NCBI RefSeq assembly: GCF_016772275.1
Contig: NZ_CP065425.1
Coordinates: 672,001-736,000 of the forward strand
DNA: 64,000 nucleotides
From: Heyndrickxia vini
Lineage (GTDB): Bacteria > Bacillota > Bacilli > Bacillales > Bacillaceae_C
Reading direction: 5' to 3'
Shown here: piece after piece, positions 1 through 8,724 of the stretch
How the letters are laid out: every line of letters begins with the position of its first letter
Numbering within the stretch: position 1 is the stretch's first letter
The notes under the pieces: model-generated
The model's input: the letters and a program-made list of their open reading frames with translations, nothing else
Databases searched by the model: none
What the model was told of the DNA's origin: nothing
Translations under genes and position numbers: made by a program

Positions 1-631
1 TGACATTTATTATGCGAAGGCGTCCTGTATTCGCCGTATCGGAAATCCGGGAGGCTGGTTTGCGGATAAGGAAAGATCCGGAGGAGGTCCGCTAATCGAT
101 CTTGGCGTCCATGTCATCGATATTTGCTGGTATTTAATGGGGCGGCCAAAGGTAAAGTCAATTTCGGGTCATACTTATCACCAACTTGGTAACAGGGCTA
201 ATGTAAAGAATCTAAAATTCTACAAAGCAGCCGATTATGATAAAGGAAAGAACACCGTAGAGGATTTGGCTAATGCGCTTGTTACCTTCGAAAATGGTGC
301 CTCCCTTTTCGTCGATGTTTCTTATACTTTGCATACAAAAAAGGACGATATTCATGTGAAGCTATTTGGCACAAAAGGTGGAGCTGAATTAGAGCCTGAA
401 TTGGTGATGATTAGTGAAGAAAATGATACGATCATCAATATTCATCCACAAATCGATCATTTATCATTTGATTTTGAGAATGCGTTTCAAAATGAAATTG
501 ATTCTTTCGTTCAATGTTGCTTGACCGGTGCAGAATCCATTGCTCCTGTTGAAGATGGTGTCGAAATGATGAAAATTTTAACAGGAATTTACGAGGCGGC
601 AAGTAAAAAGTGTGAGGTGGTATTTTCCTAA
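1..631 (+). CDS. Gfo/Idh/MocA family oxidoreductase, C-terminal part
   Basis: The gene is cut by the left edge. The reading frame is open from base 2, and the ATG at 137 is internal. The first visible residues contain the GGPLIDLGVHVID stretch typical of the C-terminal alpha/beta domain of Gfo/Idh/MocA NAD(P)-dependent sugar or inositol dehydrogenases. The remaining ~209 residues fit that domain; the Rossmann half lies outside the window. The stop overlaps the start of the next gene by one base, so the two are translationally coupled. The substrate cannot be told; pairing with a TIM-barrel isomerase suggests polyol or sugar catabolism (inference). Confidence 0.9.
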   Translation, partial: DIYYAKASCIRRIGNPGGWFADKERSGGGPLIDLGVHVIDICWYLMGRPKVKSISGHTYHQLGNRANVKNLKFYKAADYDKGKNTVEDLANALVTFENGASLFVDVSYTLHTKKDDIHVKLFGTKGGAELEPELVMISEENDTIINIHPQIDHLSFDFENAFQNEIDSFVQCCLTGAESIAPVEDGVEMMKILTGIYEAASKKCEVVFS

Positions 632-1527
632 TGCCAAATTCTGTGCTGATTTCTAATAAAACGGGGATTATTGTAGATAGTCTACGCTTGCCACTTTTTG
701 AGGGATTAAGTAAAGCGAAAGAAATGGGCGCTGACGGTGTTCAAATCTATGCCGTTGATGGTGAAATGGCCCCGGAAAATATGCTTCCTGCTGATCGCAA
801 AAAATTAAAAAACTATCTTGAATCATTAGATTTAGAAATTGCTGCATTATGCGGAGATCTTGGTGGACATGGATTTCAAGATGCACAAATGAATCCTGAA
901 AAGATTGGAAAGTCTAAAAGGATTTTAGATCTAGCAGTCGAATTAGGAACGAATATTGTTACGACCCATATTGGAATGATTCCCGAAGCAGAAGATAGCC
1001 AAATTTACGAGACGATGCAGAAGGCTTGTGAAGAATTGGGCGTTTACGCAAAAAGCTTAGGAGCATTTTTTGCTATTGAAACAGGCCCTGAACCATCTAA
1101 ACGGTTAAAAACATTTTTAGATAGCTTAAGCACCAATGGCGTTTCGGTGAACTTCGATCCTGCGAATATGGTCATGGTGACAGGGGATGATCCGATAGAG
1201 GGAGTCAAATGTTTAGCAGATTACATTGTCCACACCCATGTAAAAGATGGGATTCAATTAAAACCGGTGAATCCTCGTGATGTTTATGGGTATCTTGGCT
1301 ATGGCGGTGGAGTTGACCATGAGAAGATTGCTGAGATGGTTGCTTCAGGTCAATATTTTCGAGAAGTGCCATTAGGCCAGGGAAGTGTTGATTTTCCTAA
1401 ATACTTTGCTGCCTTAAAAGAAATCGACTATCAAGGATACTTAACAATTGAAAGAGAAGTACATCATAACCCTATCAAGGATATTTCAGCTGCGATTGAA
1501 TTTATTAAACGTTTTAAATCCAAATAG
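631..1527 (+). CDS. Sugar phosphate isomerase/epimerase-like TIM-barrel protein
   Basis: 298 aa, cytoplasmic. The fold is the xylose isomerase-like TIM barrel (AP_endonuc_2). The expected four metal ligands can be picked out in order: Glu in AIETGPEP (~residue 149), Asp in NFDPANM (~183), His in HTHVKDG (~209) and Glu in TIEREV (~273). Family members interconvert ketoses or keto-inositols, but the exact reaction is not readable here. It overlaps the dehydrogenase stop by one base and is followed by a strong terminator, so it ends the operon. Confidence 0.88.
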   Translation: MPNSVLISNKTGIIVDSLRLPLFEGLSKAKEMGADGVQIYAVDGEMAPENMLPADRKKLKNYLESLDLEIAALCGDLGGHGFQDAQMNPEKIGKSKRILDLAVELGTNIVTTHIGMIPEAEDSQIYETMQKACEELGVYAKSLGAFFAIETGPEPSKRLKTFLDSLSTNGVSVNFDPANMVMVTGDDPIEGVKCLADYIVHTHVKDGIQLKPVNPRDVYGYLGYGGGVDHEKIAEMVASGQYFREVPLGQGSVDFPKYFAALKEIDYQGYLTIEREVHHNPIKDISAAIEFIKRFKSK

Positions 1528-1540
1528 AAGTCGAAAACAA

Positions 1541-1585
1541 TCCTAAAAGAGGGGTATGATGCATCTCTTTTAGGATATTTATTTT
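1541..1585 (+). terminator. Rho-independent terminator after the isomerase gene
   Basis: A perfect 11-bp stem, TCCTAAAAGAG (1541-1551) with CTCTTTTAGGA (1565-1575), is followed by the T-rich run TATTTATTTT. The downstream TATAAT at 1585-1590 could serve the ROK gene, but no good -35 box is visible. Confidence 0.85.
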
Positions 1586-1633
1586 ATAATAGATCTTAGA
1601 ACGATATGAGAAATGATAGAGAAGGTGCCGTTA

Positions 1634-2788
1634 ATGGAAAAGCAGGACCAAATTTTAATGAAACAGCAGAATAAATCATTAGTCCTTGAACTGATTAAAA
1701 GTCAATCACCCATTTCAAGATCGGAACTCGCTAAGATCACTAAGATGAGTCCAACTTCTATTAGTAGAATTGTTAACGAGCTATGTCAGCAAGGATTTGT
1801 AAAAGAAACAGAATTGGTTACATCGGGGGTTGGAAGAAAGGCCACACTTCTTGAAGTTTGTGGTGATGTCCTTTATACGATTGGAATTGAATTAGATAAA
1901 TCTGTAATAAAAATTGGACTGGTAAATTTTATAGGGGAAATCGTCTGCTTAGAAACGCATAACCGAAATCCAGAGGAAGATTATCAGGACATGTTGGAAA
2001 ATATTTTCCGATACATTAAACAGATCATCAATGAAAATACCATCGCCATGGAAAAAGTCATTGGTGTTGCTGTAGGTCTTCCAGGATCGATTGATCATAA
2101 AAATGGAATTGTAAGGCTTTCAGATCAGTTGTGTTTGGAAAATGTTCCATTCGCACAAGATTTAAAGAGAATTACGTCCCTGGAAGTGATTATTGATAAT
2201 GAATTAAAAATGAAAGCGGTTGCTGAAAATACGTTAGGAAAAGCGAAAGACTCACAAAATTCAATACTAGTTGGGATTGGTTCCGGAATCGGTGCCGCCA
2301 TTATTCTTAATGGTGAGGTTTATCGTGGAAAAGCGAATAATGCAGGAGAAATTGGCCATACAGTAGTGAATCCGAATGGGAATGTTTGCAAATGCGGGAA
2401 AATTGGCTGTTTAGCTACTTATATTTCAGAAGGTGCCATTCTTGCTGATTGTCAAAAGGTAAAAAACGTTTCATCATTTGATGATTGTATTCTGGCATTT
2501 AAAAACAAAGAGTCTTGGGCAATCAATATTTTAGATCGAACTCTCACCCATATTGCCCTTGTTATCAGTGATATGGCATGTTTTTATAACCCGGAAGTCA
2601 TCATATTAAGTGGAGATTTCATCGATAAAATTCCGGAAGTCAATCACTACATAGAAGAAAAATGTCAAAGATATATGTGGGAGCCAATAAAGGATACGTT
2701 GCGAATCGAATACTCTCTTTTAGGCGAACAAGGGGTAGTTCTTGGTGGGGCCATTCAAGCACAACATATCTTAATGAATTTAATTTAG
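1634..2788 (+). CDS. ROK-family transcriptional regulator (NagC/XylR type)
   Basis: 384 aa from the ATG at 1634, preferred over the in-frame ATG at 1613 because AGAGAAGG lies 8-10 bases before it. Residues ~10-70 form a MarR-like winged helix (QSPISRSELAKIT). The rest is a ROK sugar-kinase-like domain, with the conserved EIGH in AGEIGHTVVNPNG and the cysteine zinc motif CKCGKIGC near residue 258. Proteins of this kind usually repress sugar genes and are relieved by a sugar ligand. Position suggests control of the upstream oxidoreductase/isomerase genes (inference). The asparaginase gene follows after 24 bases. Confidence 0.88.
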   Translation: MEKQDQILMKQQNKSLVLELIKSQSPISRSELAKITKMSPTSISRIVNELCQQGFVKETELVTSGVGRKATLLEVCGDVLYTIGIELDKSVIKIGLVNFIGEIVCLETHNRNPEEDYQDMLENIFRYIKQIINENTIAMEKVIGVAVGLPGSIDHKNGIVRLSDQLCLENVPFAQDLKRITSLEVIIDNELKMKAVAENTLGKAKDSQNSILVGIGSGIGAAIILNGEVYRGKANNAGEIGHTVVNPNGNVCKCGKIGCLATYISEGAILADCQKVKNVSSFDDCILAFKNKESWAINILDRTLTHIALVISDMACFYNPEVIILSGDFIDKIPEVNHYIEEKCQRYMWEPIKDTLRIEYSLLGEQGVVLGGAIQAQHILMNLI

Positions 2789-2812
2789 TTACAGGAAAGA
2801 GGAGAACTTACT

Positions 2813-3811
2813 ATGGGGTATGAAATATTAATAGAAGAAACACGAGCGGGGTTGGTAGAAAATGTTCACTTCGGTATTATTTGTGGTTTGAATGAGGAGA
2901 AAGAAAAGATCTATCAAATAGGGGACCCGGAACAAGAAGTATTTTTTCGATCTGCTGCTAAACCGATTCAAGCCTTACCGATTTTTTTATCAACGATTAT
3001 TGAAAAATACAATCTAACGGAGGAAGAAGCTGCTTTGTTTGCTGCCTCACACCGGGGAGAAGAAAATCATATTTCCGCTCTTAAATCGATGCTTAACAAA
3101 CTACCAGTCGAAGAAACGGATTTATATTGTCCCCCTTCGTACCCGTTAAATAGGGAGCCGCGGGAAAAAATGATTCGATTAGGCGAACAGAAAAGAAGAC
3201 TTTATCATAATTGCTCCGGCAAACATATGGGATTTGTAGCTGTTTGCAAAGAAATGGGCTATCCTGTAGCTAATTACTGGGAACCAAATCATCCGCTTCA
3301 ACAACATATTGCTCAGATTTTATCCACACTATCTGAAGTTCCTATTTCCAAAATCAAGATTGGAATTGATGGCTGTGGTGTTCCTGTATTTGCGATTCCA
3401 TTAAGCTCAATGGCGCTTACTTATTTAAAATTAGCCTGTCCAGATTTAATAGAGGATTCAAAGCTAAGAAATGCTGTACAAAAATTGACAAACACTATGA
3501 ATCACCAGTATAACATGATTGCTTCGGAGCACTTTATTTGTTCCGTCCTATTACAAGATCCTAATATCGTCGCCAAAGGCGGAGCACAAGGGGTTTATTG
3601 CTTCGGATTAAAAAATGAACGAATCGCATTTGCTTTAAAGGTGATCAATGGTTCGGAAGATGTGTGGCCAAACATCGTCGCATCCATTCTTGATCAAATA
3701 GATTACAAGAATAAGGAAACCATTCAAAAACTAAGACGATTAAAACCCTCACTTGTCAAAAATGATTCAGGCATTGAAGTCGGCGCTATTAAAGAGAGAT
3801 TTGCTTTATAA
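2813..3811 (+). CDS. Asparaginase (ReAV/Asparaginase_II family)
   Basis: 332 aa, cytoplasmic, with RBS AAGAGGAGA. It belongs to the Rhizobium etli ReAV-like asparaginases, which are unrelated to E. coli AnsA/AnsB. The two Ser-Lys tandems of that family are visible: SAAK (S47, K50) and S79 in AASHRGE with K255 in VAKGGAQG, close to S48/K51/S80/K263 of ReAV. The predicted reaction is L-asparagine to aspartate plus ammonia. No signal peptide. It is probably cotranscribed with the ROK gene. Family placement is firm; substrate use in vivo is inferred. Confidence 0.88.
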   Translation: MGYEILIEETRAGLVENVHFGIICGLNEEKEKIYQIGDPEQEVFFRSAAKPIQALPIFLSTIIEKYNLTEEEAALFAASHRGEENHISALKSMLNKLPVEETDLYCPPSYPLNREPREKMIRLGEQKRRLYHNCSGKHMGFVAVCKEMGYPVANYWEPNHPLQQHIAQILSTLSEVPISKIKIGIDGCGVPVFAIPLSSMALTYLKLACPDLIEDSKLRNAVQKLTNTMNHQYNMIASEHFICSVLLQDPNIVAKGGAQGVYCFGLKNERIAFALKVINGSEDVWPNIVASILDQIDYKNKETIQKLRRLKPSLVKNDSGIEVGAIKERFAL

Positions 3812-3882
3812 AAGGATGTGCTCTTATTAAGTAGTTCAAACGTTCCAGTAGAGATTCCTATCAAATAGTATGCTAGTTAGTA

Positions 3883-3918
3883 GACCAAATCCATTTTGTG
3901 ATTTGGTCTTTCATTTTT
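3883..3918 (+). terminator. Rho-independent terminator after the asparaginase gene
   Basis: A 9-bp perfect stem, GACCAAATC (3883-3891) with GATTTGGTC (3900-3908), is followed by TTTCATTTTT. Confidence 0.85.
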
Positions 3919-3989
3919 ACCTATATATTTTTAGCAAGCTATTAAGTAGGTAATTGATGTTGTTCTTGGGTAATCAAAGATAATCATAA

Positions 3990-4174
3990 TAAGCGGATAT
4001 TTTCCGGTTAGACAGCTGAATCGGGCTTGTTTCGGGGTGAATAAGCGGAGGTTTTCCGATTAAGTAAAGAAAAATTAAGTGTTTTCATGATTTTTGAGTT
4101 AATAGTCGGAATTCTTCCGTCTATTTCAGGTATTTTCAGTGCAATATTTTAATTAAGGGAAATTTCTCCGCTTA
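3990..4174. repeat. Four 21-bp dyad motifs, TAAGCGGA-N5-TCCGNTTA type
   Basis: Copies lie at 3990-4010, 4042-4062, 4103-4123 and 4154-4174, starting 52, 61 and 51 bases apart. All are exactly 21 nt, begin with TA, end with TA, and have a central GGA..CC core that is nearly self-complementary. The first two are closest to each other; the third reads TAGTCGGA...CCGTCTA and the fourth TAAGGGAA...CCGCTTA. Flanks are not repeated. Confidence 0.7.
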
Positions 4175-4316
4175 TCAAACTCAATTTAATGTCCGATGAA
4201 CTTGAACAGCTTTTTTTGAGCTAGAAAGCAATTTTGATAAGGAAAAAGGAATAGTTAGACAATTTAACGAAGTAAAATAAACTAAGAAGGATAATGAAGG
4301 AATGGAGAGGTGTGTA

Positions 4317-5558
4317 ATGAAAGTTTTCAAATTTGTAAGTGGATTAGCATTGGTTGCCCTGTTAGTAAGTGGTTTTGGTGTGGTTCCTACCCAGGAAACA
4401 ACCGTACATGCATCAAGTTACACAAAATCTGTTAGTACAATGAAAGCAAAATATGCAAAGCAGATCAAAGAACTTCGCAAAATTATATCCTCTAATACTT
4501 CTTCGATTAACGGAACGAAAAAAGAATTAAATGGATTCAAAGAATTAGGGAAAACGAAGTTTGATCGTGAATTATCTTCATTAGAAGCGAGAGTAATAAA
4601 GGAAGGTAAAACAAATGCTTCGTTAACTAGTAAAGTAAATAAGTTTGAAAAAGAAGTGAAGGCACAGAAAAATACTAGAAAAGATTCGGCATTAGGCAAA
4701 ACATCTGCATCTTTAAAGAAGCAATTAGTTGCATTAAAAACGGAGATTGGCAAAACAAAAACAGAGGTAACAAGTACAGGGAAAAAGAAGAAGGCGGAAC
4801 TAGAATTAACTATGGCAAAGCTTTTTATAACGAATGTGACAGATGAGCAGTTAGATGGGATTTATAACAATAAGGTTACGATACAAAAAATGAGAGGCCA
4901 AATTAAAGAACTATTGACAACTACCCCAAGTCAATATGATGCGGAGCTAAAGAAAATTGATAATCAGTTAGTGTCACTTAATACTCGTTACGACGATGTG
5001 AAAAAGCAAACACTCTCGATTAAAACTAAGGTAAAAAATGCAAAATCAACGACTACGATAGCAAAATTGTATCATCATGATATTCAAGTTATAGAGGCGA
5101 AGTTAGAAAAGCTATTGTCCGATTTAATCGAAGGTTGCAGTGAACATTTAAGTGCAGTTGCGGATCAAGTAAATGAAGTAGCAAAAGAACGTCAATTTAA
5201 ACATTACATGAACAATTATGATGAAATGAACACCTTGAAGGAAAAGTTACAATTTGTTTCAACCGTGGATGAAAATGATGCGGATGATTTAAGAAAGTTG
5301 CTGCATGAAAAAGGGGTATCGTTTAGTGAACTTGATCGCGTAGCATGGGGCTATTTTTATAAATTACAAGACTATCGAACAAAAAATTATAAAGTAGTAG
5401 AAGATGCCTATAATAAGTTACAAAAGTTCTCTTCCCAAGAAGACGACCAAGCATTTTCGACACAACTTACTCTGGTAAATGGATTAATCGATACATTTAT
5501 CAGTAACCGATCCGTGTATGCGAAAGCGGAAAAAGAAAAGATTTTGGCGAGCTATTAG
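4317..5558 (+). CDS. Secreted coiled-coil protein of unknown function
   Basis: 413 aa from the ATG at 4317, chosen because GGAGAGG (4304-4310) sits six bases upstream; the ATG at 4302 overlaps that RBS. A signal peptide is clear: basic start, hydrophobic run near residues 5-20 and a VHA-S cleavage site near residue 33. The mature protein is Lys/Glu/Thr-rich and almost wholly helical, with long heptad-like stretches at ~50-110 and ~190-280. It has a single cysteine (EGCSEH), and no LPXTG, SLH or LysM motif is visible. I recognise no family. It may be an envelope or matrix component (inference only). Confidence 0.8.
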   Translation: MKVFKFVSGLALVALLVSGFGVVPTQETTVHASSYTKSVSTMKAKYAKQIKELRKIISSNTSSINGTKKELNGFKELGKTKFDRELSSLEARVIKEGKTNASLTSKVNKFEKEVKAQKNTRKDSALGKTSASLKKQLVALKTEIGKTKTEVTSTGKKKKAELELTMAKLFITNVTDEQLDGIYNNKVTIQKMRGQIKELLTTTPSQYDAELKKIDNQLVSLNTRYDDVKKQTLSIKTKVKNAKSTTTIAKLYHHDIQVIEAKLEKLLSDLIEGCSEHLSAVADQVNEVAKERQFKHYMNNYDEMNTLKEKLQFVSTVDENDADDLRKLLHEKGVSFSELDRVAWGYFYKLQDYRTKNYKVVEDAYNKLQKFSSQEDDQAFSTQLTLVNGLIDTFISNRSVYAKAEKEKILASY

Positions 5559-5587
5559 GAGACGCTTCACTTTCTACCTTGAATAAA

Positions 5588-5657
5588 TAAGTTAAATAAA
5601 TTTAACACTATTGTCACATTTTAGCGTTTATAATAAAAATAAAGTTTATTTAACTTA
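5588..5657. promoter_or_regulatory. 13-bp inverted repeat around the leader of the 54-aa ORF
   Basis: TAAGTTAAATAAA (5588-5600) and its exact reverse complement TTTATTTAACTTA (5645-5657) flank a 44-base AT-rich stretch holding a TATAAT-like box. The right arm ends just before the RBS AAGGAGG. It could be a paired operator or an RNA hairpin controlling ribosome access. Confidence 0.5.
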
Positions 5658-5670
5658 AGGAGGTAATTAA

Positions 5671-5835
5671 ATGGAAAATACAAAAAATACTCCATCAGTT
5701 CCTCATTCGAATGAAAACAAAAAAGGTGATTATGGTACAGATACTAGTGAAGTGCACTCGGCTATAAAAGAGACAATCATTAAGAATAGAGAAATGATAA
5801 GAAAAAATCGTGAATTATTAGAAAAAGACCATTGA
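5671..5835 (+). CDS. Small 54-aa charged protein, unknown
   Basis: ATG at 5671 follows the ideal RBS AAGGAGG by six bases; stop TGA at 5833-5835. The product is hydrophilic: an Asn/Ser/Lys-rich first half, then a likely amphipathic helix (SAIKETIIKNREMIRKNREL). It has no signal peptide, membrane segment or cysteine. Its own inverted-repeat leader and a terminator eight bases after the stop make it a compact monocistronic unit. The family is not recognised; the size and charge are reminiscent of small sporulation or stress proteins, which is only a guess. Confidence 0.65.
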   Translation: MENTKNTPSVPHSNENKKGDYGTDTSEVHSAIKETIIKNREMIRKNRELLEKDH

Positions 5836-5842
5836 GCCATGG

Positions 5843-5890
5843 GGACGGTTCTCTTGCTTACTTGCAACGAGAGAATCGTCCTTTTGTTTT
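5843..5890 (+). terminator. Terminator after the 54-aa ORF
   Basis: A 12-bp stem, GGACGGTTCTCT (5843-5854) with AGAGAATCGTCC (5870-5881), containing one G-U pair, is followed by TTTTGTTTT. Confidence 0.82.
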
Positions 5891-5897
5891 GCTCCCC

Positions 5898-6008
5898 ATG
5901 TCAAAAAGAGATTTATGGTTTGATACTCTCGAAAAATTAGGGTATGACGCCCCTTATGAACAGGACATTCCCGAAGAATTCAATTCTGAAAAATGGTACA
6001 ACAAATAA
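5898..6008 (+). CDS. Possible 36-aa ORF or gene remnant
   Basis: An ATG at 5898 opens 36 codons of acidic, aromatic sequence (…GYDAPYEQDIPEEFNSEKW…) ending at TAA 6006-6008, directly at a terminator. No RBS precedes it, because the upstream terminator's T-tract is in the way. This reads more like the surviving C-terminal end of a decayed gene than an intact one. The composition is protein-like, but no family is recognised. Confidence 0.3.
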   Translation: MSKRDLWFDTLEKLGYDAPYEQDIPEEFNSEKWYNK

Positions 6009-6035
6009 GCCTCCAGTTTGGGGCTTTTTGTTTTG
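6008..6035 (+). terminator. Terminator after the 36-aa ORF
   Basis: AGCCTC (6008-6013) pairs with GGGGCT (6020-6025) through one G-U pair, followed by TTTTGTTTT. Confidence 0.65.
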
Positions 6036-6048
6036 GATTTAACTTATG

Positions 6049-6148
6049 AAGGGGTAACTGCAAGAATTAAGATGGATCCAAGTGAGGGAAGTGACAGGAT
6101 TTATTGCTAAGTAGAAGGGATAGTGGACCGAGTCTTCTATCCCTTTAT
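6049..6148 (+). ncRNA. 100-nt hairpin module, copy 1 (candidate structured element)
   Basis: It is collinear and roughly three quarters identical by eye with 24750-24849, both exactly 100 nt. The last ~43 bases are almost invariant. They form a hairpin in which AAGGGATA (from 6115) pairs with TATCCCTT (to 6146), enclosing a conserved GGACC-AGTC loop. No poly-T run follows, so it is not a standard terminator. Whether it is transcribed is unknown; the ncRNA type is provisional. Confidence 0.35.
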
Positions 6149-6180
6149 AAATTAAATCGATGAACATACAATAAAAACGT

Positions 6181-6500
6181 ATTTCTAAAGCTGCGTATGC
6201 ACCACAAAACTAAAAGTATGATGCACAAATAAGAGTCTATGAGTCACAAACCGAAATCTATGATCCACAAAAGTGAAAAAGGTGAATTCTCAAGCTGCGT
6301 ATGCGTCACAAACTGGAAAGTATGATGCACAAAGAGGAAACGATGAGTCACAAATTAAAATCTATGATCCACAAAAAGAAAACCGGTGAATTCAAAAACT
6401 GCGTATGCACCACAAAACCAAAAGTATGATCCACAAAAAAGAAACGATAAGTCACAAACCAAATCCTATGATCCACAAAAAGATCAATTTCTAAAGCGAG
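6181..6500. repeat. 104-bp tandem repeat, locus 1 (three units)
   Basis: GCGTATGC marks the unit starts at 6193, 6297 and 6401, exactly 104 bp apart. Each unit has four ATG-NNN-CACAAA-like cores spaced 21, 21 and 21 bp, then a 41-bp interval with a GGTGAATTC-like spacer. Units differ by scattered substitutions. The spacers are not unique, so this is not CRISPR. Confidence 0.88.
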
Positions 6501-6598
6501 TAATAGTCTGTGATTATGAGAAGGTAAGTCCTAATAATCTATGGTATGATGAAAAATAAAACGGCTTATATCATGCCAAATCTTTGGAGGGACGACTA

Positions 6599-8332
6599 TT
6601 GAATTGGCTATCAGCACTAGAAAAATGGACAAGTTATAAAGATTTAAACATTGAGCTAAAAGAACAATTGAACCAGTTGGCAGGAAACGACAAAGAACTA
6701 GAGGATCGATTCTACAAAAATCTAGAGTTCGGAACCGGTGGAATGCGTGGGGAACTTGGTGTCGGAACGAACCGCATGAATATTTACACGGTGCGCAAAG
6801 CTTCCGAAGGATTGGCGCGATATATCGAAGGGCAAGGCGACTTGGCGAAGCAACGTGGAGTGGTCATCGCATATGATAGCCGCCATCAATCACCCGAGTT
6901 TGCCTTAGAAGTAGCGAAGACGGTTGGTCAACATGGGATCAAAGCCTATTTATTTAGCGAGTTGCGCCCGACTCCAGTGCTCTCATTTGCAGTACGCTAC
7001 TTGTATGCATTTGCAGGGATTGTCATCACCGCTAGTCATAATCCGTCTGAATACAATGGTTTAAAAGTATATGGTTCAGATGGTGGGCAGCTGCCGCCTA
7101 AAATGGCTGACGAGTTAGTTCGGTACGTCAATAAAGTAGAGAATGAATTAACGATTGAGGCAGCAGATGAGCAAGTGCTTGAGGAGAAGGATCTTCTTAC
7201 TTACATCGGAGATAAGGTCGATCGCGCTTATTTAGCTTCACTCCAGACGATTCAGCAAGATCCAAGCCTTGTACAATCGGTCGCCGACTCATTGAAAATC
7301 GTGTATACCCCTTTGCATGGAACCGGGAATATTCTTGTGCGTAAAGGACTTGAATCTTTTGGTTTCCGAAATGTGACCGTGGTGAAGGAACAGGAGTTGC
7401 CGGATCCTAATTTTTCAACTGTGGACTCTCCGAATCCAGAGGAACATGAGGCATTTAAATGGGCCATACAATACGGAAAGAAAATCGATGCGGATCTTTT
7501 ATTAGGAACCGATCCCGACACCGATCGATTAGGGGTGGCGGTGAAAAATCGAGATGGTGAGTATGAAGTACTAACGGGAAATCAAATGGGTGCCTTAATG
7601 CTTCATTATTTATTGACGAAAATGAAGGAAAACCGAACACTTCCTGCCAACGGAATCGTGATTAAAACGATTGTGACTTCTGAAATAGGTCGTGTCATTG
7701 CAAATTCCTTTGACATCCCTACTATAGACACCTTAACCGGCTTTAAATTTATTGGCGAAAAGATTAAAGAATTTGAACAAACGGGTGAGCATACCTTCCT
7801 TTTTGGTTATGAAGAAAGTTATGGTTATTTAATCGGGGACTTTGTTCGGGATAAAGACGCCGTTCAATCCGCTGTATTTGCTGCAGAAGTGGCGGCGTAT
7901 TATAAATCACAAGGGAAATCAATGTACGATGGACTGTTAGAGATTTTCGAGAAATACGGATACTACAACGAATCTTTGCATTCCTTAACCTTGAAAGGAA
8001 AAGAAGGAACGGAAAAAATTGCTGACATGCTGCGAACACTTCGACAACATCCTCCAACGGAAATCGCGGGATTGAGTGTTTCCATTGTCGAAGATTATCT
8101 ATCCGGCACACGGACGCTTATACAAACAAATAAAAAAGAAACAATAAACTTACCGTCATCCAATGTATTGAAGTTTTACCTTGAAGATGGTTCATGGTTC
8201 TGTGCCCGGCCATCAGGAACTGAGCCGAAGGTGAAGTTTTACTTTGGTGTAAAGGCGGGTTCTTTGAAAAAAAGTGAAGAATTAAATACGAAGCTGCAAG
8301 AAGAAGTGATGGGACTTGTGCGGAGTATGTAA
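6599..8332 (+). CDS. pgcA: Phosphoglucomutase/phosphomannomutase
   Basis: 577 aa from TTG at 6599; GGAGGG (6586-6591) is correctly spaced for this start and would overlap the upstream TTG at 6584. All alpha-D-phosphohexomutase motifs are present: the phosphoserine loop [11 protein letters not shown] (Ser146), metal-binding DPDTDRLG, sugar-binding GYEESYG and phosphate-binding RPSGTEPK. It interconverts glucose 1-phosphate and glucose 6-phosphate. The length matches Bacillus PgcA (YhxB). Its place just before the mucin-glycan genes fits the last step of the Leloir route, although it has its own terminator. Confidence 0.95.
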   Translation: MNWLSALEKWTSYKDLNIELKEQLNQLAGNDKELEDRFYKNLEFGTGGMRGELGVGTNRMNIYTVRKASEGLARYIEGQGDLAKQRGVVIAYDSRHQSPEFALEVAKTVGQHGIKAYLFSELRPTPVLSFAVRYLYAFAGIVITASHNPSEYNGLKVYGSDGGQLPPKMADELVRYVNKVENELTIEAADEQVLEEKDLLTYIGDKVDRAYLASLQTIQQDPSLVQSVADSLKIVYTPLHGTGNILVRKGLESFGFRNVTVVKEQELPDPNFSTVDSPNPEEHEAFKWAIQYGKKIDADLLLGTDPDTDRLGVAVKNRDGEYEVLTGNQMGALMLHYLLTKMKENRTLPANGIVIKTIVTSEIGRVIANSFDIPTIDTLTGFKFIGEKIKEFEQTGEHTFLFGYEESYGYLIGDFVRDKDAVQSAVFAAEVAAYYKSQGKSMYDGLLEIFEKYGYYNESLHSLTLKGKEGTEKIADMLRTLRQHPPTEIAGLSVSIVEDYLSGTRTLIQTNKKETINLPSSNVLKFYLEDGSWFCARPSGTEPKVKFYFGVKAGSLKKSEELNTKLQEEVMGLVRSM

Positions 8333-8363
8333 ATGTCTGCTAAGACGAAAGTACCAATAGAAT

Positions 8364-8404
8364 AAAAAATGGACTAGGAAGTTAGTTTCCCGGTCCATTT
8401 TTTT
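8364..8404 (+). terminator. Terminator after pgcA
   Basis: AAAAAATGGAC (8364-8374) pairs with GTCCATTTTTT (from 8393), and the T-run continues to 8404. Confidence 0.85.
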
Positions 8405-8491
8405 AATCCTTTAACCTGTCAATTTTGTCCTATTCGAACATAATGCCTATTTTCTTCCCTCAGTACATTTTACCTAATTTTCAGAAAAAAC

Positions 8492-8539
8492 AATATCCAT
8501 AAAAAACACAACAATATCCTTGTTGTGTAAGCGTTTTTA
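8492..8539 (+). promoter_or_regulatory. Shared control element with cre-like site upstream of GH101
   Basis: It matches 13631-13678 at about 40 of 48 positions. It contains an 8-bp inverted repeat ACACAACA/TGTTGTGT (arms from 8506 and 8521) and TGTAAGCGTTTTTA (8526-8539), close to the CcpA cre consensus TGWAANCGNTNWCA. This suggests catabolite repression and joint control with the transporter operon. Confidence 0.6.
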
Positions 8540-8724
8540 TTTAAGTAGCCTAAAGTTAATGTAAAAGTGGTATTTGCTGTAGAAGCCGGGTTTAATCCAA
8601 ACTTTTTAATCATTCGATTAGTATCAAACAAACTCCTCAGATTATTAAAATGTTTATGTAAGATTCTCATTTCTATAGCTGTATCCTTTTATATTAATAT
8701 CTTTGGTTCATAGGAGGAGATAAA

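Larger units (their letters stand above)
3812..4316. other. 505-bp intergenic region with terminator and dyad repeats
   Basis: The region holds the terminator at 3883-3918 and four copies of a 21-bp hyphenated dyad between 3990 and 4174. I found no supported ORF and no convincing sigma-A promoter. The last 120 bases must carry the promoter of the secreted-protein gene at 4317. Confidence 0.7.
6009..6598. other. 590-bp intergenic region, repeat locus 1
   Basis: It holds, in order, a short terminator (to 6035), a 100-nt hairpin module (6049-6148), and three units of the 104-bp repeat (from 6193). About 100 bp of AT-rich sequence then leads to the pgcA RBS. No supported long ORF. Confidence 0.75.
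8333..8724. other. 392-bp region upstream of the GH101 gene
   Basis: After the pgcA terminator it contains a 48-bp element (8492-8539) shared with the region before the sugar-binding protein gene, including a cre-like site. A ~185-bp AT-rich leader then ends in AGGAGGAGAT before the GTG at 8725. A minus-strand open frame here lacks an RBS and is not supported. Confidence 0.65.

Noticed and set aside
8470-8670. 66-codon minus-strand ORF upstream of GH101
   Set aside because: It covers the shared control element, lacks an RBS and shows no protein-like pattern.
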